DNA from: Desulfobacterales bacterium
Lineage (GTDB): Bacteria; Desulfobacterota; Desulfobacteria; Desulfobacterales; UBA5852
Reading direction: 5' to 3'
Assembly: GCA_030066455.1 (NCBI GenBank)
Contig: JASJBQ010000282.1
Span: 1-6,278 of the forward strand
DNA length: 6,278 bases
Below the pieces are notes generated by a model that searched no databases, was not told the DNA's origin, and was given only the letters and a program-made list of their open reading frames with translations. Every line of letters begins with the position of its first letter. The first letter of the stretch is position 1. Position numbers and translations under genes: made by a program. Positions 1 to 6,278 of this stretch are shown here, in pieces.

Positions 1-56
1 CCTTGCTGCATTTTTTAGCCCCCAAAAAGAGGACCGCACCGCACCCCAACGGCAAC

Positions 57-2165
57 ATGACCCGCAGACCCGCCAGAAGAGATCGTCCGCCGAGCACACC
101 CCGGAGCGCGCACGCGCTGACGGGTTTCCTGCTTCTTTTGCTCGCGATTGTCCTGGCCTACGGCAACACCCTGGATGCCGCCTGGCACCTGGACGACTAC
201 CACAACATCGTGCGCGATGCGTCGCTCCACCTTCGCGAGTTGACGCCCGACGCCCTCAAAACATCCTCTTTCCGCCTCACCGACGACGGTCCGGCGCTTT
301 ACCGTCCGGTGGCCCGTCTTACATTCGCGCTCAACTGGTATGTCAACCAGAGCCGGGTTTTCGGCTACCACGTGGTCAATATCCTGCTCCACTGGATGAC
401 CGCCGGCCTGTTGTTTCTGACCTGCCGGCAGCTCTTGTCCCTGCCGCGCAGCGCGTTTTCCGGGGGTGCCGGCCGCGCCTACGCCGCGGCCCTGGCGGCT
501 GCGCTTCTGTGGTGCCTAAACCCGATCCAGACCCAGGCGGTGACCTATATCGTGCAGCGCATGACGGTGATGGCGGCCATGTTCTTCCTCGCCGCCCTGT
601 GGCTCTACATCCGGGGGCGGCAACAGCGCGGTATCGCCGCGGCCGGGCATTTTTTCGGTGTGGTGATTTGTTTTCTCCTGGCCGTGGGTTCCAAGGAAAA
701 CGCGGTGATCCTCCCGCTTACCTTGTTGCTGGTGGAGGTCTGTTTTTTTCAGGATCTGGATTCGCAGCGCAATCGCCGCCGGCTCTGGCGGGCCTCGGGT
801 ATGGTCCTCGTGCTGGGCGCGGTCGTCGGCATTACCGCCTATTTCATTCTGCACCAGGGCAACTACACCGGCTTCCTGGAAGCCTATCGAGAGCGGCCGT
901 TCACCTTGGGCCAGCGGCTGCTGACCGAACCGCGCGTCGTCCTTGCCTATCTCGGGCAGATTTTTTTTCCGGCACCCTGGCGTTTATCTGTCGAGCACGA
1001 TATCACGGTGTCAACCTCGCTATGGCACCCGTGGACGACCCTGCCGGCGATGCTGGGGATCGGCGCCCTCGCTCTGGCCGGGCTTTTACAGATCCGATCC
1101 CGGCCGCTGTTCGCCTTTGCGGTTCTTTTCTTTCTGATCAATCACAGCGTGGAATCGACCTTCCTGCCCCTCGAACTGGTTTTCGAGCACCGCAACTACC
1201 TGCCGTCCATGTTCCTGTTCCTGCCCCTCGCTGCGGGGGCGGCGGCCTGGATGCGCCGCCACGGGGGGCATGGGCGCCTTGCGCCCGCCGCATGGGTGCT
1301 GGTGGGATGCGTGCTGGTGCTGACGGCCGTCTGGACCCACCAGCGCAACGCGGTGTGGAAAAGCGAACGGTCCCTGTGGGAAGACGTCCTGACCAAGGTG
1401 CCCGACTCGGGCCGGGCCCATCACAATCTGGCCTGGGGGTACTATCAAAAGCACCGCAAGTACGATCAGGCCATCGCCCATTACCGTTTGGCCTTGAAAT
1501 TCTCCGATAATCGGAAACCCCGCCAGGTGGGCGCCACCCACCTCAATCTGGGGCTGCTGTTGATGGACAGAGGGGAATTTGCGGAAGCCGCGCGACACCT
1601 GGCCGCAGCCACCGCCGCACGGCCCGAGGAGGTCAAACCCGCCTATCTGCATGCCGTTGTCCTGTCCGCCGGCGGCCGACTGGAGCAGGCCGAGGCGATT
1701 TTGAGCCGTTTGCGCGCCAAGCGCCCCGGCAATGTCCAACTGCTGAACCTGGCAGCCCTCAGCGCCATGCGGCGCGCGCGCAACGCCGAAGCGATTCCGA
1801 TGCTCGAAAAGAGCCTCGCGGTCGACCCGGACAACTGGCAGACCCACTATTACCGGGGCGCGGCCTTTTCCGCGGCGGGCGCTCACCGCAAGGCGGCGCA
1901 CGCTTTGGCCCGGGCCCACCGCCTGCGACCGGGCGAGCCCCTGGTCTGGCTGCAGCGCATCCAGAACCACCACCAGGCCCGAGAGGTCGCGGCGGCGGCC
2001 GATGCCGTCGATGCGTTGTGCGGCACCGCCCCTCTCAGCATCGTCGAGGAGCGGGTGACGGCCATGAGCCGCGGGCCGTTCGCCGCACCGCTGAACACCG
2101 CAGACGTCCTGGCGCTGATTCGCTCCCGCAAGGCAGGGGCCACCAAAGAGGTCCCGCGAACCTGA
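57..2165 (+). CDS. TMTC/PMT-like polytopic membrane glycosyltransferase with C-terminal TPR repeats
   Basis: The product is about 702 residues if started at the ATG at 57. An in-frame TTG at 3 would add 18 residues, and the frame may continue left of the window, so the start is uncertain; no clear Shine-Dalgarno precedes 57. An Arg-rich N-terminus leads into roughly 11-12 hydrophobic segments between residues 20 and 427. Motifs seen: WHLDDYHNI (DD at 46-47, after the first membrane segment, where GT-C enzymes carry their acidic catalytic motif), YRPV at 82-85, NPIQTQAV at 155-162 then YIVQR, SKENAV at 212-217, and FEHRNYLPS near 376-384. About five TPR-type helical pairs follow (453-482, 492-524, 527-558, 560-592, 594-627). 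This layout matches bacterial relatives of TMTC O-mannosyltransferases, which take sugar from a polyprenyl-phosphate donor on the outer face of the membrane. Donor and acceptor cannot be read from the sequence; pilin or other envelope protein glycosylation is a guess. Family call firm, exact activity inferred. Confidence 0.85.
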   Translation: MTRRPARRDRPPSTPRSAHALTGFLLLLLAIVLAYGNTLDAAWHLDDYHNIVRDASLHLRELTPDALKTSSFRLTDDGPALYRPVARLTFALNWYVNQSRVFGYHVVNILLHWMTAGLLFLTCRQLLSLPRSAFSGGAGRAYAAALAAALLWCLNPIQTQAVTYIVQRMTVMAAMFFLAALWLYIRGRQQRGIAAAGHFFGVVICFLLAVGSKENAVILPLTLLLVEVCFFQDLDSQRNRRRLWRASGMVLVLGAVVGITAYFILHQGNYTGFLEAYRERPFTLGQRLLTEPRVVLAYLGQIFFPAPWRLSVEHDITVSTSLWHPWTTLPAMLGIGALALAGLLQIRSRPLFAFAVLFFLINHSVESTFLPLELVFEHRNYLPSMFLFLPLAAGAAAWMRRHGGHGRLAPAAWVLVGCVLVLTAVWTHQRNAVWKSERSLWEDVLTKVPDSGRAHHNLAWGYYQKHRKYDQAIAHYRLALKFSDNRKPRQVGATHLNLGLLLMDRGEFAEAARHLAAATAARPEEVKPAYLHAVVLSAGGRLEQAEAILSRLRAKRPGNVQLLNLAALSAMRRARNAEAIPMLEKSLAVDPDNWQTHYYRGAAFSAAGAHRKAAHALARAHRLRPGEPLVWLQRIQNHHQAREVAAAADAVDALCGTAPLSIVEERVTAMSRGPFAAPLNTADVLALIRSRKAGATKEVPRT

Positions 2166-2203
2166 AGCGTTAGTCGTTTTTGCCCTGCCGAAGGCCCCGC
2201 CGC

Positions 2204-2232
2204 TTTATGTCCAGGATATAAAGTAGTATGAT
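2204..2232 (+). promoter_or_regulatory. possible sigma70-like promoter upstream of the VKOR-DsbA gene
   Basis: The 114-base gap between genes 1 and 2 is visibly more AT-rich than its surroundings from about 2204 onward. TATGAT at 2227-2232 matches the -10 consensus at five of six positions. A weak -35-like TTTATG (three of six) lies 17 bases upstream at 2204-2209. A separate TTGACC at 2236-2241 has no -10 at proper spacing. No hairpin with a U-tract was found in the gap, so read-through from gene 1 is also possible. Low confidence. Confidence 0.22.
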
Positions 2233-2279
2233 GGTTTGACCGAAATAAGTGGAAGATATCCAAAACCTTATTATACCCG

Positions 2280-3464
2280 ATGACAAGCATGCGATCTTCC
2301 AAGCAAGACAAACCCCTGCCGTTTCCCGTCTATTTCTGGACCGTCGCCCTGCTGGCCGTGGCCGGGGCTGTCGACAGCGCCTACCTGGCGGTGTCCCATT
2401 ACCGTGTCTACACCGATATCGGCTACAGCAGTTTCTGTGCCCTTTCCCAGGCCATCAACTGCGATACGGTTTCCCAAAGCTCCTACGCGGTGCAATTCGG
2501 CCTTCCGGTGTCGGTCCTGGGGGTGCTGGGCTATCTCTTTTTTCTGATCGTCCTGTGGCATGCCCGGCTGGAAGGCTTCCGCCCGCAGCGCATGTGGTCG
2601 CTGTTATTTGTGCTGGCCCTGATGTTTGCGCTCTACAGCGTCTATCTGGCTCTGGTATCGACCTATCGCATCCACAGCTACTGCATCATGTGCGTGGTGG
2701 ACTACGGCATCAATCTGGCCCTGCTGTTCTTCACCTGGCTGGTGGGCCGGCGGCTGCGCACCACGGGCATCCTTCGCGGATTGACGGACGACCTTCGGCT
2801 GCTGCGACAGCGATGGCGAACGAGCCTGCCGGTTTTTGCGAGTTTTCTTTTGATCGTGGCCGCCCTGATGGTGTTTTACCCCCGTTATTGGACCATCAAA
2901 CCGCTTGAAGCCTCCGAGGCCGTCAAGCAGGGCATGACCGAGGACGGGCATCCCTGGATCGGGGCCGCGGAACCGCAGCTGACCATCACCGAGTTTTCGG
3001 ACTACCAGTGCTTCCAGTGCAACAAAATACACTACTATCTGCGTCAACTGGTGGCCCGGTATCCCCAAAAACTGCGTCTGGTCCATCGTCACTTCCCGAT
3101 GGACCACCGGTTCAATCCGCTGGTCAAGGAACCCTATCACCTGCGGGCCGGGCCCTTTGCCCTGGCCGCCATCCACGCCGCCGAAAAGGGGGTCTTCTGG
3201 AAAACCAACGATTATCTGTTTCAGATCGCGCGCGACGAAGCGCCCGTCGAAGCTGAAACGATCGCCGCCGTGACCGGACTGGACAGGGAAGAACTGGAGG
3301 CTGCGCTGAACCGGAAATCCATCCGCGAGCACCTGGCCAACGACATCCGGGACGGCATTCGACTGGGGTTCACCGGCACCCCCGGTTTTGTCGTCAACGG
3401 CGAACCCCATAAGGCCACGCTCCCGATCGACGCGCTGATCGAACAACTCGAATCGTCGCCTTGA
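2280..3464 (+). CDS. VKOR-DsbA fusion: vitamin K epoxide reductase domain with periplasmic thioredoxin-like domain
   Basis: The 394-residue membrane protein forms disulfide bonds in exported proteins and passes the electrons to membrane quinone, replacing the DsbA/DsbB pair with one polypeptide. The VKOR half has four membrane segments (about 15-37, 73-93, 105-127, 135-155). The loop cysteines C53 and C61 are eight positions apart, the same spacing as Cys43/Cys51 of human VKORC1. A serine-containing loop then precedes FGLPVSVLG, and the quinone-reactive CIMC is at 135-138. A fifth membrane segment (183-200) leads to a DsbA-like domain with ITEFSDYQ, then CFQC at 244-247, and the cis-proline motif GTPGF (P368) near the C-terminus. 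All expected redox cysteines are present, so it looks active. The active-site dipeptide is FQ, not the PH of E. coli DsbA. The start is ATG 2280; ATG 2289 is in frame and possible, and neither has a clear ribosome binding site (a GGAAG at 2251-2255 is too far away). It lies 114 bases after the glycosyltransferase and just before the repeat protein. Confidence 0.93.
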   Translation: MTSMRSSKQDKPLPFPVYFWTVALLAVAGAVDSAYLAVSHYRVYTDIGYSSFCALSQAINCDTVSQSSYAVQFGLPVSVLGVLGYLFFLIVLWHARLEGFRPQRMWSLLFVLALMFALYSVYLALVSTYRIHSYCIMCVVDYGINLALLFFTWLVGRRLRTTGILRGLTDDLRLLRQRWRTSLPVFASFLLIVAALMVFYPRYWTIKPLEASEAVKQGMTEDGHPWIGAAEPQLTITEFSDYQCFQCNKIHYYLRQLVARYPQKLRLVHRHFPMDHRFNPLVKEPYHLRAGPFALAAIHAAEKGVFWKTNDYLFQIARDEAPVEAETIAAVTGLDREELEAALNRKSIREHLANDIRDGIRLGFTGTPGFVVNGEPHKATLPIDALIEQLESSP

Positions 3465-3579
3465 TGGGAAAAACGACCTGGAAAGACGCCAAAATTTGGA
3501 TTTTAGAACGTTGAACGATATCAGCCCGGCGTTGCGTGGTGCACGATCCGCGGACGGGCCCTGCCGATCGCTGCGAGCA

Positions 3580-6278
3580 ATGCTTTTGGCCGGCATCCTG
3601 CTCATGGCGGCGATGGGCCTGGGGTGTGAGAACCGCACCGAACCGGCCGCACAGGCGCCGCATCGAGCGGGGGAACAGTCCGTGACCCGCGATGGGCTGC
3701 TGACCGGCTACCGGAAACAAGTCGTTCAGCCCGTGGGCCCGGAAACCGTCAATCCGTTGGCGCGTGCCATGGCGCTGGTGGGGTACGATCCTGCCGGGGC
3801 GCAACCGCCGCATTTCAGCCAGGCCGGCTATAATCTCATCGGCAACCTTCCGATTGTCGATCTTATCCAGGAAACACCCCTTGCAATGCCTGCATGGGCG
3901 GAAGCGCGTTCCCGCGGGTTCCAGCAGATGGCCCGGCAGGGTTTCGGCCCCTTGCTTGCGGGCATGATGGGTACGCTGGATCACGAATCCGAAGCCGTTT
4001 CAAACACCCCCCCCGCGAAATCCGGTGCCGCCGGCGATTTGCTCCGCTGTCTTGAAAGCGCGTCACTGCGGGTTGGCGCCAACCTCGCCCCCGACGTCGA
4101 GGCCCGCATTGCCGCCGCCGGACTGCGCCCTCAATTTGACGCCATGTTAGGGGCCTTGGTGGAGGCCCTGATCGTGGCTTCGGCTGAAGTCGAGGAAGCT
4201 CTCGTCGCCTTGAGCCCGGATGAACGACGGTTGCTCAAGGAAACGCCGGAGCGGTTTTTCTTTCCCGATGGTGATTTTTTCAAATTTCTCACGGCCGATA
4301 CCCATCGTCAGGTGGAACGGGTGCGTATTGCCCAGCGCATCGACTTTTCCAGGCTGTTCGCGGCCGCCCTGCGGGTGGGCCATGCCGTCGATCGATTCGC
4401 TCGTGAATGGGAGCGGTTGGAGAAACGAGGGGCAATCCGGGGCGCTCCGGCGGATGACACCCTGCCGCAAGGTGAAATTCTAAACCTTCAGACCCCCATC
4501 GGACCGTTGGTTGTTCTGGGAGCGGGCAACGATCGCTTCAGCGGCGAGGCCGCTTTGCTGGTCGATCTTGGGGGTGATGACCGCTATGCACCGTCCCCTC
4601 CGGAGCTGGCGACCCCATCGGGCCATGTCACGGTCCATATCGATCTCGGCGGCAACGATAGCTACGGTGGCAGCGGTCACAAGTTCCGGCAGGGCACCGG
4701 TTATTTATCCATCGGGTTGATGCTGGATCTGGACGGCGACGATGAATACCAGGCGGGCGACATGGGGCAGGGGTGCGGCCTCTTCGGCGTCGGCCTGCTG
4801 ATGGATCTCAAAGGCAACGATATTTACCGGATGGGCCTCATGGGGCAGGGCTTCGGGCTTTTCGGCCTTGGCGCGCTGGCCGATATGGAAGGCAACGACC
4901 GCTATCTCATCAAAGGCATGGGGCAGGGGGCCGGCGCCACCCTGGGGCTTGGGCTCTTGATCGACGGCGCCGGCAATGACAAATATCTCGCGGGCGGCGG
5001 CAAGCGCCGCAGCCGCCTGGTCCCGGACTCCATGAACCACTGCCAGGGCGCCGGGCTCTCGATCCGGTCCCACATATGGGCCGAGCGTCTCTCCATCTAC
5101 GGCGGCATCGGTTTCCTCAGCGACGGGGGGGGCGATGACTTCTACCACGCTGCCGGCGGAAACTGCATGGGCAGCAGCTATTTCATGTCGCTCGGCGCCC
5201 TCGTCGATCAGGGCGGAAACGATACCTACATGCCCGAAGGCGGCTACGGGATGGGCTTCGGCCTGCATCTCTCCAATGGAGCGCTCGTCGATGTCGCGGG
5301 AGACGATCTCTATATGGCCGGTGCCTACTGCGGCGGGTTCGGGTCCGACCGGTCGGTGGGCATTCTGACGGATGCGGCCGGCAACGATATCTATGGTCCG
5401 AGTGATCGGTATGTTCAGCAGCAGTTGCAAAAGGAAAATGGCGGCGAAACAACCACAGGAGCCGCCGAGGATACAAACGCGCATCTGTGGCGCCGGATGG
5501 CGGACACGTCCTACGGCGCCGCCCTCAAGCCCAAGGCTCTTGGCATCCTTGCCGATTTTCAGGGGCGCGATCAGTATTTTGCCAATCCTTTGGGCAAGGG
5601 CGTCAGTGTTGGCGGGGTGGTGCCGCCGGTGGATCCCCGGGATTGGAGCCATGGCATTGCCGTGGATTGGAACGGTAACGACCGCTATCACCTGCCCGGA
5701 AGGCAGAATGCGCATTTCACCATCACCTACGGACACGGGATCTGCTACGATACGGACGCCGAGGCCAAAGGTGGCGTCAGCATGTTGTTTGCTTCTTTGC
5801 AACCGAATCGGGGCCGGTCGAGCCCATCTCCGGCTGAGGGGGCAACGCCCGTGCATTCGCTTCCTGTTATCGAAACCTTGGCCCGAGGCGATTTATGGCA
5901 GCGATTCAGGGCCAAGGGGCGCTTGCTGCAGAACCGGTCCGAAACGATTCGTCTATGCGCCGCTATCCTCCAAACGTCGACCGACCGGCGCTTGAACCGG
6001 GAGTTGTTCGAGGTTCTGAACCAACTCCTGATCGAATCAAACGGCCAGCGGGAGGCGATCGAGGGCCGCGTTGTCGGTTTGCTGTCCGCGGCGGACCCAC
6101 AGGTCAGGCTGCTGGCCGTCTACCTGGCCGGCTGGCAACGTCTCAAAAGCGCCAACGCCCATCTTCTCGCCATCTGTGATCAGGATGATGCGACCTCGCG
6201 TCCGGCCGCGTTGTGGGCGCTGGGGCGGCTGGCCCGGCCTGAATCCGTCGGCGCGCTCGTCAAATTCAGCCACCCGGG
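3580..6278 (+). CDS. Large exported protein (putative lipoprotein) with G(N/D)DxY repeats and C-terminal HEAT-like repeats, partial
   Basis: The frame is open from the ATG at 3580 to the right edge (899 codons, no stop), so the C-terminus is missing. Residues 1-15 are a hydrophobic leader ending GLGC, with C16 a candidate lipidation site; the -3 position is Gly, so the lipobox is weak, and residue 17 is Glu, not the Asp inner-membrane retention signal. The leader has no basic residues from this ATG. In-frame TTG codons at 3496 (GGAAAG at 3480-3485 lies ten bases upstream) and 3511 would add an Arg-containing n-region, so the true start may be upstream. Residues about 20-300 are mostly helical and match no family I recognise. 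Residues 308-728 hold 13 repeats centred on G(N/D)DxY, usually preceded by hydrophobic-x-D and often followed by QGxGxxGxG, typical of a solenoid of short strands and tight turns. Residues about 765-899 are helical; from 828 they look like HEAT repeats. A structural, adhesive or metal-binding surface role is possible, but no function can be assigned. It follows the VKOR-DsbA gene closely. Confidence 0.85.
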   Translation, partial: MLLAGILLMAAMGLGCENRTEPAAQAPHRAGEQSVTRDGLLTGYRKQVVQPVGPETVNPLARAMALVGYDPAGAQPPHFSQAGYNLIGNLPIVDLIQETPLAMPAWAEARSRGFQQMARQGFGPLLAGMMGTLDHESEAVSNTPPAKSGAAGDLLRCLESASLRVGANLAPDVEARIAAAGLRPQFDAMLGALVEALIVASAEVEEALVALSPDERRLLKETPERFFFPDGDFFKFLTADTHRQVERVRIAQRIDFSRLFAAALRVGHAVDRFAREWERLEKRGAIRGAPADDTLPQGEILNLQTPIGPLVVLGAGNDRFSGEAALLVDLGGDDRYAPSPPELATPSGHVTVHIDLGGNDSYGGSGHKFRQGTGYLSIGLMLDLDGDDEYQAGDMGQGCGLFGVGLLMDLKGNDIYRMGLMGQGFGLFGLGALADMEGNDRYLIKGMGQGAGATLGLGLLIDGAGNDKYLAGGGKRRSRLVPDSMNHCQGAGLSIRSHIWAERLSIYGGIGFLSDGGGDDFYHAAGGNCMGSSYFMSLGALVDQGGNDTYMPEGGYGMGFGLHLSNGALVDVAGDDLYMAGAYCGGFGSDRSVGILTDAAGNDIYGPSDRYVQQQLQKENGGETTTGAAEDTNAHLWRRMADTSYGAALKPKALGILADFQGRDQYFANPLGKGVSVGGVVPPVDPRDWSHGIAVDWNGNDRYHLPGRQNAHFTITYGHGICYDTDAEAKGGVSMLFASLQPNRGRSSPSPAEGATPVHSLPVIETLARGDLWQRFRAKGRLLQNRSETIRLCAAILQTSTDRRLNRELFEVLNQLLIESNGQREAIEGRVVGLLSAADPQVRLLAVYLAGWQRLKSANAHLLAICDQDDATSRPAALWALGRLARPESVGALVKFSHP
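4501..5763 (+). repeat. Protein-level tandem repeat array, about 26-28 codons per unit, signature D-x-x-G-(N/D)-D-x-Y
   Basis: Counting from the ATG at 3580, the second Asp of each motif falls at residues 318, 334, 360, 388, 414, 440, 467, 520, 548, 576, 603, 664 and 701. Motif variants include GAGNDRF, GGDDRY, GGNDSY, DGDDEY, KGNDIY, EGNDRY, AGNDKY, GGDDFY, GGNDTY, AGDDLY, AGNDIY, QGRDQY and NGNDRY. A degenerate fourteenth (ICYDTDAEAK, 721-730) may close the array. The best-preserved stretch is residues 379-458, where each unit carries MGQGxG. At DNA level the 11-base core ATGGGGCAGGG recurs at 4762, 4840 and 4918, exactly 78 bases apart, but the units as a whole have diverged (about 64% identity between the first two by hand count). 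The pattern resembles, but is not, the nine-residue RTX repeat GGxGxDxLx. Confidence 0.85.

Noticed and set aside
509..1510. A 333-codon open frame on the + strand overlapping the glycosyltransferase
   Set aside because: Its product is rich in Arg, Gly, Pro and Ala with no recognisable motifs and lies wholly inside the well-supported membrane protein; it is an out-of-frame product of high GC.
1086..1973. A 295-codon open frame on the - strand inside the glycosyltransferase
   Set aside because: It is antisense to the TPR region, has no recognisable domain, and is expected in GC-rich coding DNA.
2125..2192. Possible terminator hairpin between GGCAGGG near 2132 and CCCTGCC near 2183
   Set aside because: The arms are only seven bases and about 40 bases apart, one lies inside the coding region, and no U-tract follows.
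2249..2908. A 219-codon + strand frame beginning just before the VKOR-DsbA gene
   Set aside because: It overlaps the VKOR domain in another frame, and its product lacks membrane or family features.
3491..3500. AAATTTG, a -1 frameshift heptamer match, near the start of the repeat protein
   Set aside because: In the frame that reads it as a slippery site it would shift away from the long open frame, so programmed frameshifting there does not help explain the start.
3464..3514. A 16-codon frame starting at the VKOR stop (TGATG)
   Set aside because: It is too short and lacks a ribosome binding site, so it is not annotated as a gene; kept only as part of the start-site finding.
2604..3638. A 344-codon open frame on the - strand opposite the VKOR-DsbA gene
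   Set aside because: The sense strand carries every catalytic motif of a known family; the antisense product has none.
4501..5763. RTX (hemolysin-type) calcium-binding repeats
   Set aside because: The Gly/Asn/Asp content is similar, but the period is 26-28 residues and each turn has an aromatic at a fixed place; the nine-residue GGxGxDxLx tandem is absent.
4705..5856. A 383-codon open frame on the - strand with a repetitive product
   Set aside because: It is the antisense of the G(N/D)DxY repeats, so its periodicity is inherited from the sense gene. The sense frame has the coherent motif pattern and stays open much further.

Overview
The window holds three large genes, all on the + strand, and together they fill almost all of it. 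It is GC-rich, and all three products are predicted to sit in or be exported across the cell membrane. The family mix is a TPR-tailed GT-C-like membrane glycosyltransferase, a VKOR-DsbA fusion and a long G(N/D)DxY-repeat protein. This suggests a Gram-negative, probably Desulfobacterota-like (deltaproteobacterial) genome. That assignment is an inference from gene style and composition; there is no RNA or marker gene here to confirm it.

Layout. (1) About 57-2165: polytopic membrane protein with the DD, EHRNYLP and other motifs of bacterial TMTC/PMT-like glycosyltransferases, followed by about five TPR repeats. (2) 2166-2279: a 114-base AT-rich gap, the only plausible promoter region in the window. 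(3) 2280-3464: vitamin K epoxide reductase (VKOR) fused to a periplasmic DsbA-like thioredoxin domain, a self-contained disulfide-forming enzyme. (4) About 3580 (possibly 3496 or 3511) to beyond the right edge: a very large exported protein, probably a lipoprotein. It has a helical N-terminal region, 13 recognisable copies of a 26-28-residue glycine-rich repeat with the signature D-x-x-G-(N/D)-D-x-Y, and HEAT-like helical repeats at the C-terminal end, which the window cuts off.

How they may work together. The genes are co-directional with short gaps and all act at the membrane or in the periplasm. A reasonable but unproven reading is an envelope locus. The VKOR-DsbA fusion would supply disulfides, possibly to the repeat protein, which carries eight cysteines besides the candidate lipid-anchor cysteine. 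The first gene would transfer sugar from a lipid-linked donor to an exported protein or polymer. The least described component, and the main thing to follow up, is the G(N/D)DxY-repeat protein. No RNA genes, mobile elements, CRISPR arrays or convincing terminators were seen.
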